This document shows, piece by piece, positions 1 to 7,205 of a stretch of DNA of 10,631 nt. The position numbers were made by a program, and so were the translations under genes. The DNA lies in NCBI GenBank assembly GCA_965652975.1, contig CBFGYO010000139.1, positions 1-10,631 on the forward strand, in the 5' to 3' direction. This DNA comes from CADEDV01 sp036374495. Lineage in GTDB: Bacteria > Bacteroidota > Bacteroidia > Chitinophagales > Chitinophagaceae. Position 1 is the stretch's first letter. Every line of letters begins with the position of its first letter. The notes beneath the pieces were generated by a model. That model was not told where the DNA came from. It did no database searches and saw only the letters and a list, made by a program, of their open reading frames with translations.

Positions 1-656
1 ACCTGCTCGTGGCAGAAAGAAACTACTTTGTTCTCAGACGTCTTTACGTCGTTCTGGAACTTGCTCAGGATGGTCATTGCGGCTACCGTTGGTACCATTC
101 TGAAATAAGCAGCTTCCCAGGTATTGTTTCCTTTATTTTTTGTCGGTGGTTTTGTAAGGTCGATCTGTAAAGAGTTTTCAAAGTTCTGTTTGATCAGCGG
201 ATCGACAGCAAGGACATCAGCTTTGTATTTGGCTAATGCATCATGAAGTTTTTTTCCTTCACCTTTATCAACCATTATACGAGTAGCGATATCCAGGTTA
301 TCTTCTTTGAAGCTCTTATTAGGATCTCCAGGTTTACCACCTGCTTCTGTGAGGATCTGATCTTTCAGACCCTGGATATAATCATATACATTTTTAGATA
401 AGTCAACTACCTGCTTGGCTTTCGGCTGCCACAGTGTTGCCCTTTCTCTTGTTGTTGGATCTGACATTTTATCTGTCAACGATTCCATTACTGTCTTCGT
501 GGAATTGTTAACGGTTGTATTGGTCTTTTCCAAACTATTGTTTACCGTTTTGAAGGCATTCAGGATCTCGGATGATACGTTCAGAGCCAGCAGCGCTGTT
601 AGAACGAGATACATCATGTTGATCATCTTTTGCCGTGGCTCACGAGGTAAAGACAT
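1..656 (-). CDS. gldM: GldM (PorM-like), type IX secretion/gliding motor subunit, N-terminal part
   Basis: The gene is cut by the window start: 218 complete codons are present out of about 510 usual for the family. GldM is anchored in the inner membrane by one N-terminal helix and reaches through the periplasm to the GldK/GldN ring; with GldL it forms the proton-driven rotary motor of type IX secretion. Seen here: a short cytoplasmic N-terminus with the family hallmark PRQKMIN (residues 7-13), whose arginine corresponds to the conserved basic residue near the membrane, then a single hydrophobic helix at about residues 11-31 (MMYLVLTALLALNVSSEI), then a hydrophilic helical region matching the first periplasmic domain. 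The ATG at 654-656 is the natural start because PRQKMIN follows at once. No Shine-Dalgarno is visible. It lies 98 bp after gldL on the same strand with no recognisable promoter box between, so it is probably co-transcribed. Identification is by sequence recognition and gene order. Confidence 0.95.
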   Translation of the reverse strand, partial: MSLPREPRQKMINMMYLVLTALLALNVSSEILNAFKTVNNSLEKTNTTVNNSTKTVMESLTDKMSDPTTRERATLWQPKAKQVVDLSKNVYDYIQGLKDQILTEAGGKPGDPNKSFKEDNLDIATRIMVDKGEGKKLHDALAKYKADVLAVDPLIKQNFENSLQIDLTKPPTKNKGNNTWEAAYFRMVPTVAAMTILSKFQNDVKTSENKVVSFCHEQ

Positions 657-754
657 GACGAGTTATGGTTTTTGTTTTTAGAAATGGTGACTTTCATAAA
701 TCACGGATACGGATATCGGAATTAAAAAACGAACCCTTCTACCGTTAGTTAAAT

Positions 755-1573
755 TTAGTTGCGACCCTGCATTGCGCTGAGCATGTTGCCATAGATATTG
801 TTCAGGCGGCCCAGGTTGTTAGCAAGTAAGGCGATTTGATCCTGTGCTTTCTTAGCATCAGTAACACTGCCTTCCATTGCCTGCGATGCGTTTACAAGGT
901 TGCTATAGAACTGGTTCATAGCTTTCAGGTGATTGTTAGTATCCTGCAGCTCCAGTTCATAAATTGTATTTAAAGAAGACAGGTTCTTTGTCATTACCTG
1001 CACTTGTTCGTGGAACATCTTAGTTCCGTCAGCAGCTTTGTTGAAATGTTCGATGCTGTTGGCTGCGCCTACATAAGCATCTTTCATTTGACCCAAAGCA
1101 GTTGCTGCTTCTTTAGTTTTAGCTGTATAGTCACCAGTAGCAGCTACTACATCAGTGATATCAGACATTTTATCTACTGTAGTACCTAATTTTTTGAAGT
1201 TGTCACCCAGGCGACCCAGGTTGGCAGGAGTGATATCAGCATCTTTCAGCATATCCTCCAGTTTGTTTAAAGCAGGGTTTCCTGTAGAAGCACCTGGTAA
1301 AGTCAAAGGAGTTGGTTTGAAATCCGGCTCCAGGTCAGGGTGCTTGTTGATGTCAGGAAAATAACGCTGCCAATGTGGTTCTTCTGGCGGAGGCACCATG
1401 AAGGCCATTACCAGGAACACGATTACCTCGGCTAACAGACCAGCAGTGATCATTTCATCGGCTGCAGGCCAGTGACGAATTTTGAACAGTGCGCCAAGGA
1501 TAACCACGGCAGCAAAGAAAGCGAAGATAAAGTTGAGGACTACTTGACCTCTGTGAGTTTTAAAGAACATCAT
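755..1573 (-). CDS. gldL: GldL (PorL-like), type IX secretion/gliding motor stator subunit
   Basis: A 272-residue inner-membrane protein with two N-terminal transmembrane helices (about 10-30 and 42-60) joined by a short loop, followed by a long cytoplasmic, mostly helical tail (61-272). In the known GldLM motor, GldL forms a pentameric ring around two GldM helices and couples proton flow to rotation. The key acidic residue in helix 2 is present as Glu49, inside GLLAEVIVF, and the conserved basic residue of the first helix is present as Lys31 in GALFKIRHW. The tail carries three related motifs, LNTIY (201-205), MNQFY (220-224) and LNNIY (257-261). It is longer than the roughly 215-residue Flavobacterium protein, the extra length being in the tail. 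The start is a double ATG (1571-1573 and 1568-1570). gldL lies 113 bp after gldK, and a terminator-like hairpin lies in that gap. Confidence 0.96.
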   Translation of the reverse strand: MMFFKTHRGQVVLNFIFAFFAAVVILGALFKIRHWPAADEMITAGLLAEVIVFLVMAFMVPPPEEPHWQRYFPDINKHPDLEPDFKPTPLTLPGASTGNPALNKLEDMLKDADITPANLGRLGDNFKKLGTTVDKMSDITDVVAATGDYTAKTKEAATALGQMKDAYVGAANSIEHFNKAADGTKMFHEQVQVMTKNLSSLNTIYELELQDTNNHLKAMNQFYSNLVNASQAMEGSVTDAKKAQDQIALLANNLGRLNNIYGNMLSAMQGRN

Positions 1574-1650
1574 AACGGGTTCGTTTTTATAGATTATTAA
1601 ATTTTAACTAATAAAATTAAACGGATAAATGAAGTGAAAATTGTATAAAA

Positions 1651-1676
1651 AGAGGTCTTTCATTTGAAAGACCTCT
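1651..1676 (-). terminator. Intrinsic terminator-like hairpin between gldK and gldL
   Basis: A perfect inverted repeat: AGAGGTCTTTCA (1651-1662) pairs with TGAAAGACCTCT (1665-1676), giving an 11-12 bp stem with a 2-4 nt loop. Read on the minus strand it begins 10 nt after the gldK stop codon and is followed at once by a T-rich run (CTCTTTTTATAC), the classical layout of an intrinsic terminator for gldK. gldL and gldM lie downstream and no TAnnTTTG promoter box is visible in the 74 bp between the hairpin and gldL. It may therefore act as a partial terminator that sets the GldK to GldL/GldM ratio, or as an mRNA processing or 3'-end stabilising structure. The structure is seen directly; its function is inferred. 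Confidence 0.8.
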
Positions 1677-1686
1677 CTTAAGATTT

Positions 1687-3000
1687 TTATCTGCGACGGC
1701 CTTTTTGAGGGGCTGCAGGTAAATCGATTACGCGGCGGAAACCGATGTAAGATTTTGTAGTATCCTGGTATTCGTAAGTGCTGGTACCGTTCTGCAGGTA
1801 GTAGCCGACATCTTTCCAGCTACCGCCACGGATGATCTTACGCTTCATCAGCGGAGGATCGTCATCTTTGGCATTCCAGCGAACATCAGGGTTCATATCA
1901 TGTTGGAAGTTATTGCGTCCTTCGTAGTAGATAGAAGAAGTCCACTCAGCTACGTTACCAGCCATGCAATACAGACCATAATCATTAGGCCAGTAAGCAT
2001 CGGCACGTACTGTATAGAATCCACCATCTTCCGGATAGTTACCACGACCAGGTTTGAAGTTGGCCATCAAACAACCTTTCTTGTTACGCAGGTAATAGTT
2101 ACCCCATGGGAACATCGTTTGTGAACGACCACCACGGGCTGCATATTCCCATTGTGCTTCTGTAGGCAGGCGGAAGTCTGATTCCTGTGCCCTTTTCTTT
2201 GAATCAAGGAAAGTGTTGAGGTAGTGTGTGCTCCACTCGCAAAACGCTGTAGCCTGTTTCCAGTTCACACCTACAACAGGGTAGTTACCAAATGCAGGGT
2301 GTGAAAAATAACGCTTGGTCATTGGCTCGTTATACGAATAAGAGAAGTCACGTATCCAAACCAGTGTATCGGGGTAAATCGGAATATCTTTCTTTACAAT
2401 GAACTTGGAGCGGGGTTTACCTGCATTTTCTCTTTTTGCTGCTTCTTTCAGGTCAAACACCTCAGAATGGTAGATCAGCTTTGACTGGTCGATCTCTTTT
2501 TTACCGAAGACCCTGTCTTCCGGTGCAAGGATCATATCAGTCTGGCCAAGTGCTTCCACATTCTTTGGATCACTCCAGTTGAATTTTTTCATTTTTTCCC
2601 AATCAACATACTCGTTTCCATCAGAGCCGGCTTTGATATGGCCAAGTTTACGGGCGGCTACAGAGTCACGAACCCAGAATACAAACTGACGGTATTCGTT
2701 GTTGGTGATCTCGGTATGATCCATCCAAAAACCACTGATAGATACGGAACGGTTACGGGCACTAAATGCATATGCAGGATCCTCATCACTTGGACCCATA
2801 TGGAACGTACCCTGGGGTATGTACACCATGCCCGGAGGCTTTGGCAACACATATCTGTTTCCCGGGGCGATACCATGCACCTGACCGTCGTTGGGAAGGC
2901 TTCCGCCTTTGTTTTTCTTACCTCCCAGGATGCCGCAACTCGTCATCATCGTTACGCACAAAACTGCGAGGAAATAGTAGATAGGGTTTTTCATTTTCAT
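1687..3000 (-). CDS. gldK: GldK (PorK-like) lipoprotein, FGE-sulfatase-fold ring subunit of type IX secretion
   Basis: An outer-membrane lipoprotein that with GldN forms the periplasmic ring of the type IX secretion system contacted by GldM. From the ATG at 2998-3000 it is 437 residues: a signal peptide (MKMKNPIYYFLAVLCVT), a lipobox-like MTSC with Cys22, a Gly/Lys linker, then a formylglycine-generating-enzyme (SUMF1-like) fold from about residue 57 (GMVYIPQGTFHMG) to the IGFRRV motif near the C-terminus. The signature GGSW is at 392-395, but the cysteines that make formylglycine in true FGEs are absent there, so it is a structural rather than catalytic member, as is usual for GldK. A longer frame opens with GTG at 3051, but its first 17 codons would cover a TAnnTTTG promoter box, so the start at 3000 (or the ATG at 2994) is preferred. 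First gene of the gldKLM set; a hairpin follows its stop. Confidence 0.95.
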   Translation of the reverse strand: MKMKNPIYYFLAVLCVTMMTSCGILGGKKNKGGSLPNDGQVHGIAPGNRYVLPKPPGMVYIPQGTFHMGPSDEDPAYAFSARNRSVSISGFWMDHTEITNNEYRQFVFWVRDSVAARKLGHIKAGSDGNEYVDWEKMKKFNWSDPKNVEALGQTDMILAPEDRVFGKKEIDQSKLIYHSEVFDLKEAAKRENAGKPRSKFIVKKDIPIYPDTLVWIRDFSYSYNEPMTKRYFSHPAFGNYPVVGVNWKQATAFCEWSTHYLNTFLDSKKRAQESDFRLPTEAQWEYAARGGRSQTMFPWGNYYLRNKKGCLMANFKPGRGNYPEDGGFYTVRADAYWPNDYGLYCMAGNVAEWTSSIYYEGRNNFQHDMNPDVRWNAKDDDPPLMKRKIIRGGSWKDVGYYLQNGTSTYEYQDTTKSYIGFRRVIDLPAAPQKGRRR

Positions 3001-3019
3001 ACACTTAAAGGGTATTGGG

Positions 3020-3053
3020 CAAATATAATCTTTTGGGTTACTCGGTTGCACAA
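3020..3053 (-). promoter_or_regulatory. Bacteroidota-type promoter for gldK
   Basis: On the minus strand TATATTTG (3027-3020) matches the Bacteroidota -7 consensus TAnnTTTG exactly. A TTG lies 23 nt further upstream (3053-3051) as a possible -33 element; this spacing is long. The predicted transcription start is near 3013, giving a leader of about 13 nt before the ATG at 3000. This placement also argues against the GTG start at 3051. It is a motif match only. Confidence 0.55.
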
Positions 3054-3142
3054 GGTTATAATTTATTTTTTCAATTCAAAGTGGTTTTTACGAGGTAAAA
3101 TCTCTAACGGTTATTATGTTCAATTATTGTATTAACTAAAAA

Positions 3143-5245
3143 TTAATTGGCCGCTTTAGCACTGTTTATCAGTGCTATAAGATCAGCCACTGCTATAACG
3201 GGCAACCTGCATGCATAATTGTGGCACAACCATATGTTCGTTTCATCACCTAACTGTTTGCCATTCAACAAAGGCCACTTTGAAGGCTCTTTTGCAACCA
3301 TCAATATACGATGCGGGATATACGCCGCCAATAGTGTTTTATGCAAACTTTCCGGGGTTTTTCCGGTAACTGCCAGTTCATTTGTCCCCTTAATTATTTC
3401 CTGGAAAAGGGTAGCCCATACAGCAAATGAACCCGGATATTTGATTATTATTTTTTCCAACCCGCCTACCATGCTCCTGCTTCGCTCCTGCCACTCCGGA
3501 CGGTCAAACAATAGCGATAGGTGATACAAATTATACGCCATTACACTATTCCCTGATGGGACCGCGCTATCATACACTTCCTTTTTACGCACAATAACGT
3601 CGGCCTGGCCCGCAGGCGTATAAAAAAAGAGTTGTGTTTCCTCGTCGGAAAATTGCGTCAAAACCAATTGGGTGATCTTTTCTGCCTCCAGTAGCCAACC
3701 TGTATCGCCTGTTATCTCCTGCAGTTGAATGAGTGCCTGAATTAAAAAAGCGTAATCGTCCAGGAATGCCGGGAATTTAGCCTTTCCATCCTTCCAAGTA
3801 TGATGAAATGCTCCCGCGCCCGACTGCTGCTTTAGATTATCAAGAATAAAACGCATGTTGTCTAATGCCAGTTGCCTGTACGCTTCTTTGCCCGTAGCAG
3901 CATACGCTTTGCTGACAGCGGTATTCATCAGCGCATTCCATCCCAAAATGATCTTATCATCAAGCGAAGGGCGAATACGCACCATCCGCTCCACCATCAA
4001 TTTTTCTTTTCCACGTTCCAGTATCTCCCGCAATACCTGCTGGCTTATTCCCTTGCTTTCAGCATATTTTTCCACGGGCACCTTCACGCGGAGGATATTT
4101 TTCCCCTCCCAATTACCGCGCGGAGTTATATCATAATAGTCGCAAAACACATCCGCATCATCTTCCAGCAGCCCCTTCACCTCTTTATAATCCCAAACAT
4201 AAAATCTTCCCTCCTCCCCTTCACTGTCTGCATCCAGGGCCGCATAAAAAGCTTTTCCTTCCCATGATAATTCCCTTAGCACAAAAGCGATGGTTTCATC
4301 AATTACCTCGCGGTAACGTTCGATGCCGGTAAGCTGAAAGGCTTCGCTCAATACCGACACCAGCAAAGCATTGTCATAAAGCATTTTTTCAAAATGCGGA
4401 ATCAGCCATTCGGTATCGGTCGCATACCGCGCAAACCCTCCACCGGCCTGGTCATAAATACCGCCTTCGATCATCTTGTCGAGGCTTAACAGGGCTTGCT
4501 GCAATGCCCTATCCCGCAATGGAACAGCTTCACCTGCATGCGCTTCGTTTTTCGCATAGGCGGTTTCGTTATAATAGCGTAGTAAAAATTGAATGGTAAA
4601 GGTTTGAGGAAACTTGGGAGCTTTTCCGAATCCTCCCCAGGTGGTATCGCCCGTGGCAAGAATGTTGCTGACTGCCGTATCAAGTTTATCCGCGGTGAAT
4701 ACATCATTGCCCTTTGCTGGTTGTATTCCAAATGCATTGGAGCTAACGAGATGATCGGTGAGATTTTCCGCCTGGGCATCTATCTCATGCCGTCTTTCAT
4801 GAAACGCAGTCTTAATACCAAGCAATGTCTCCTGCCACGAAGGCCTGTTGAATGCGTTTTTCGGCGGAAAATATGTTCCTCCATAAAAAGGCTTTCCTTC
4901 CGGTGTCAAAAAAACATTCAGAGGCCAACCCCCACTTCCTGTCATTGCCTGCACGGCATCCATATATATATGATCGAGATCAGGCCGTTCCTCGCGGTCG
5001 ATCTTGATATTTACGAAATGTTCATTCATAATGCCCGCTGTAGCTTCATCTTCGAAACTTTCGCGCTCCATTACATGGCACCAGTGGCATGCTGAATAGC
5101 CGATGCTTACAAGTATGGGTTTATTTTCTTTCCTGGCTTTTTGCAGGGCCTCTTCGCCCCATGGATACCATTCTACCGGGTTATGCGCATGCTGCAACAG
5201 ATAAGGACTTGTTTCCCCAACGAGATGATTACTGTGACTGGGCAT
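3143..5245 (-). CDS. DUF255/YyaL-type thioredoxin-domain protein (SPATA20 family)
   Basis: A 700-residue protein, the normal length for the family (B. subtilis YyaL, animal SPATA20). The N-terminus is a thioredoxin-fold DUF255 domain: the family opening SPYLLQHAHNPVEWYPWGEEA, an active-site CHWC (Cys53, Cys56), KIDREERPDLD (81-91) and GGWPLNVFLTP (105-115). The C-terminal two thirds is an alpha/alpha-barrel related to sugar epimerases, with the family motifs GGGFARY, PHFEKMLYDNALL, DADSEGEEGRFYVW and DDKIILGWNALM. The biochemical reaction is not established for the family; a redox or glycan-related role is only suggested by the folds. The ATG at 5243-5245 places the conserved NHLVGETSPY six residues after the start. 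Upstream GTG (5323) and ATG (5311) codons would add a hydrophobic extension not typical of relatives; a weak signal peptide there cannot be excluded. It ends 142 bp before gldK. No signal peptide from the chosen start, so likely cytoplasmic. Confidence 0.9.
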   Translation of the reverse strand: MPSHSNHLVGETSPYLLQHAHNPVEWYPWGEEALQKARKENKPILVSIGYSACHWCHVMERESFEDEATAGIMNEHFVNIKIDREERPDLDHIYMDAVQAMTGSGGWPLNVFLTPEGKPFYGGTYFPPKNAFNRPSWQETLLGIKTAFHERRHEIDAQAENLTDHLVSSNAFGIQPAKGNDVFTADKLDTAVSNILATGDTTWGGFGKAPKFPQTFTIQFLLRYYNETAYAKNEAHAGEAVPLRDRALQQALLSLDKMIEGGIYDQAGGGFARYATDTEWLIPHFEKMLYDNALLVSVLSEAFQLTGIERYREVIDETIAFVLRELSWEGKAFYAALDADSEGEEGRFYVWDYKEVKGLLEDDADVFCDYYDITPRGNWEGKNILRVKVPVEKYAESKGISQQVLREILERGKEKLMVERMVRIRPSLDDKIILGWNALMNTAVSKAYAATGKEAYRQLALDNMRFILDNLKQQSGAGAFHHTWKDGKAKFPAFLDDYAFLIQALIQLQEITGDTGWLLEAEKITQLVLTQFSDEETQLFFYTPAGQADVIVRKKEVYDSAVPSGNSVMAYNLYHLSLLFDRPEWQERSRSMVGGLEKIIIKYPGSFAVWATLFQEIIKGTNELAVTGKTPESLHKTLLAAYIPHRILMVAKEPSKWPLLNGKQLGDETNIWLCHNYACRLPVIAVADLIALINSAKAAN

Positions 5246-5289
5246 AACGGGAATTAAGTGTGTTTGCAGGTATGAGAATAAAGGAAGAG

Positions 5290-5298
5290 CAAAAGGTA
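5290..5298 (-). promoter_or_regulatory. Possible -7 promoter element for the DUF255 gene
   Basis: On the minus strand TACCTTTTG resembles TAnnTTTG but has one extra base. If used, transcription would begin near 5283, leaving a leader of about 38 nt before the ATG at 5245 and excluding the upstream GTG and ATG start candidates. No convincing -33 element was found. Weak evidence. Confidence 0.25.
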
Positions 5299-5372
5299 TG
5301 CAAAAAGTCATTCCAGCAATCACACAATGAGGATGACTGGCAAAGCCACATCTTAAAAAGATGCAATTGAAA

Positions 5373-6173
5373 TTATTTCTTTTTGAGCGTAGCTACGATA
5401 TACTGCTCCAGGGCAGCTACCATGCTTGGTGTTTGGGGTTGTGGAGCTTTAATTTCCAGTTTCAGGCCCGCTTCTTCTGCTGCTTTGGAAGTATTACTTC
5501 CAAAAGCTCCGATCACGGTCCCGTTTTGTTTGAACTTGGGTAAATTATCGAAGAGGCTCTTCACACCACTTGGTGTAAAGAAGCACATGATATCATATTC
5601 GTTTTTTGTAAGCAGGTCCTTTACATCGCTGCTCACACTGCGGTACATGAAGGCCAGGGCAAACTCGCAATTATTTGTCTTGAGCCAGTTGACTATATCA
5701 TTGTCCTGCTGATTTTCCGAACATACATAGAGAAACTTTTCATTGCTCTTATGCTTGTTTATCACTTCAAACATGCTTTTATTAGTGCCGTCAGCACCAT
5801 AAAACACCTTGCGTTTGCGATATAGAATGAATTTTTGGAGGTAAAGGGCCACCGCTTCGGTGATGCAGAAGTATTTTGTATCCTGCGAAACACTGACTTT
5901 CATCTCCTCGCAAGTGCGGAAAAAATGGTCAATAGCGTTCCTGCTGGTGAAAATTACACCAGTATAATTCTGAATTTCGATCTTTTGCTTGCGAAAATCC
6001 CTTGACGGAATAGGCTCCAGCCGGATGAATGGCTGGAAATCCAGATGCACACTGTACTTACGAGACAACTCGAAATACGGCGATTTGTCGCTTTCGGGTC
6101 TCGGTTGGGTAATCAGGATCTTGTTTATCGCTTTGGCCTGAACGTCGGCCTTGTTAACCCCATTTTTTACCAT
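5373..6173 (-). CDS. hemD: Uroporphyrinogen-III synthase (HemD family)
   Basis: A 266-residue cytoplasmic protein of the HemD fold, which cyclises hydroxymethylbilane with inversion of ring D to give uroporphyrinogen III, precursor of haem, sirohaem and corrinoids. Seen: the opening strand motif ILITQPRP (19-26), the domain-1 motif VIFTSRNAID (73-82), the domain-2 motif FFTPSGVKSLF (198-208), the late IGAFGSNTSKAAEEAG (221-236) and a QTPSMVAAL tail, in the order and spacing of the family. HemD proteins are poorly conserved, so recognition rests on this motif order. The frame can be extended to a TTG at 6200, but that codon overlaps a TACCTTTG promoter box; the first ATG (6171-6173) is preferred. 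It lies 39 bp after the DUF4271 gene. The next gene downstream begins after 127 bp. Another tetrapyrrole-related gene, hemW, is about 3 kb away. Confidence 0.85.
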   Translation of the reverse strand: MVKNGVNKADVQAKAINKILITQPRPESDKSPYFELSRKYSVHLDFQPFIRLEPIPSRDFRKQKIEIQNYTGVIFTSRNAIDHFFRTCEEMKVSVSQDTKYFCITEAVALYLQKFILYRKRKVFYGADGTNKSMFEVINKHKSNEKFLYVCSENQQDNDIVNWLKTNNCEFALAFMYRSVSSDVKDLLTKNEYDIMCFFTPSGVKSLFDNLPKFKQNGTVIGAFGSNTSKAAEEAGLKLEIKAPQPQTPSMVAALEQYIVATLKKK

Positions 6174-6197
6174 GTTCGGTTCGGCTAAAGTTGTCCG

Positions 6198-6205
6198 CAA
6201 AGGTA
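6198..6205 (-). promoter_or_regulatory. Bacteroidota -7 promoter box upstream of hemD
   Basis: TACCTTTG on the minus strand matches TAnnTTTG exactly and lies in the 39-bp gap after the DUF4271 gene. Predicted transcription start near 6191, about 18 nt before the ATG at 6173. No TTG was found at the usual -33 distance, so hemD may be driven by this box or simply read through from the upstream gene. Confidence 0.4.
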
Positions 6206-6212
6206 AGTAGTT

Positions 6213-7175
6213 CTATTGAAAAAATACCAGTAAGAGCTTGTAAATCAGCAAAAGGGGGGCAACTTCAAAGGCACAGAGGTACAAAAAGAAATGAAACGGA
6301 TTGAACCTGACCTGATTACGAACTGCAGCGTAGGATAATATAAACCGGTAAAGTAACAACGCCCCGATCCCGAACCACGACAAAACGAGCGCTATCGAAT
6401 AGCCCGTGCCCGACATGAAGGCCAGCATTACGATGAACGGCAACAGGAAAACACCAATAACCTTATTAATAACAAACACGATAAAGATGTAAGAATCTGC
6501 AGCATCGCGCATATTAAAAATCCAACCGATGACTTTTAAGCCAAGAAATTTTACAAAGTAGATCGTAGAGAGGCCAATACAACTATAAAAAAAGTATCGC
6601 CAGTAATCTTCCCGCGCGATTAATCCATAATGTAAAAGCAGGAAGCACGCGTATAATGCAGCACTAATCACAAAAAATGCGTTGAGCAAGAGGGAAGGTA
6701 ATGGTGTTTGCATCAATTGCTCACGTATTTGCCGGTATTTAAGTGTTGTTCGGAAGAAAAGCCTGAAGAGGTCGTTGAAGTATTTCGAGAAAGCCTGTTT
6801 TAGAAAAGCGAATAGCAGCAACAATGCAATGATCACATAAAAGAAAGCTTCCTTGCCCTGGCTCTTCCTTACTGCTGCCGATACGCGGACGGCTGATGAA
6901 GAATAACCCAGGTAAGGGTGATGATGTAATACCTGTTGGGAAAGAGGCACAGAATCATTCACCTTCCACTCTTGTATCACCCGCACAGGTTTCCTGGAAA
7001 ATGAATCCGACATTGGATTATAGGGTTCCGTTGGAACCGGGGGCGTGTTTTGAGCAGTATCACGCTGTAAAGTATCAACACCTACGGATGATAACGAGTC
7101 CGGCTCGGTTTGTGCAAAAGCAGGTCCGGACAAAAAAAACAGTATCCCCAAAAGCAGCATGCAGTATCGGCTCAC
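6213..7175 (-). CDS. DUF4271 polytopic inner-membrane protein
   Basis: A 320-residue protein of a Bacteroidota-restricted family of unknown function. Seen: an N-terminal signal-like segment (1-22, ending in AFAQ), a Pro/Ser/Thr-rich extracytoplasmic stretch (about 23-105) and six hydrophobic helices at roughly 110-127, 161-184, 194-212, 228-254, 259-282 and 293-318. A basic segment follows helix 1 (FFRTTLKYRQIREQ). The C-terminal segment FNPFHFFLYLCAFEVAPLLL is the most family-like part. The start is a GTG (7173-7175); it keeps Arg3 ahead of the hydrophobic core, whereas the alternative ATG at 7160 would remove all positive charge. Its pairing with hemD on the same strand, 39 bp apart, recurs in Bacteroidota as far as I recall, which hints at a linked role, but no function is established. 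A TACTTTTG box lies just upstream. Confidence 0.8.
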   Translation of the reverse strand: MSRYCMLLLGILFFLSGPAFAQTEPDSLSSVGVDTLQRDTAQNTPPVPTEPYNPMSDSFSRKPVRVIQEWKVNDSVPLSQQVLHHHPYLGYSSSAVRVSAAVRKSQGKEAFFYVIIALLLLFAFLKQAFSKYFNDLFRLFFRTTLKYRQIREQLMQTPLPSLLLNAFFVISAALYACFLLLHYGLIAREDYWRYFFYSCIGLSTIYFVKFLGLKVIGWIFNMRDAADSYIFIVFVINKVIGVFLLPFIVMLAFMSGTGYSIALVLSWFGIGALLLYRFILSYAAVRNQVRFNPFHFFLYLCAFEVAPLLLIYKLLLVFFQ

Positions 7176-7192
7176 TACAGTTAATTATGTTG

Positions 7193-7200
7193 CAAAAGTA
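7193..7200 (-). promoter_or_regulatory. Bacteroidota -7 promoter box upstream of the DUF4271 gene
   Basis: TACTTTTG on the minus strand matches TAnnTTTG. It begins immediately after a candidate terminator of the upstream Omp85 gene, a sensible arrangement for a fresh transcript of the DUF4271-hemD pair. The predicted start near 7187 leaves about 12 nt before the GTG at 7175 or 27 nt before the ATG at 7160. No -33 TTG is visible at a usual distance. Confidence 0.4.
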
Positions 7201-7205
7201 TTGAA

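Noticed and set aside
687..704. Small hairpin upstream of gldM (GTGA/TCAC with TTT/AAA)
   Set aside because: The stem is short with a bulge, easily expected by chance in this spacer.
3001..3051. Longer GldK N-terminus from a GTG start
   Set aside because: The extension covers an exact TAnnTTTG promoter box, and the lipoprotein signal peptide starts naturally at the ATG at 3000.
4589..5095. Long plus-strand frame opposite the DUF255 gene
   Set aside because: It is an antisense shadow of a strongly conserved coding region, with no recognisable domain. The same applies to the other opposite-strand frames across gldK, the Omp85 gene and hemW.
5246..5323. Hydrophobic N-terminal extension of the DUF255 protein as a signal peptide
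   Set aside because: It needs a GTG or upstream ATG, has no basic n-region or clear cleavage site, and relatives begin close to the conserved SPYLLQHAHNP segment. It is kept as an open alternative.
5349..5363. Hairpin CATCTT-AAA-AAGATG after hemD as a terminator
   Set aside because: The stem is only 6 AT-rich bp and is followed on the minus strand by TGGCTTTGCC, with no T run.
6174..6200. TTG start extending HemD by nine residues
   Set aside because: The TTG overlaps the TACCTTTG box; the first ATG at 6173 gives a normal family N-terminus.
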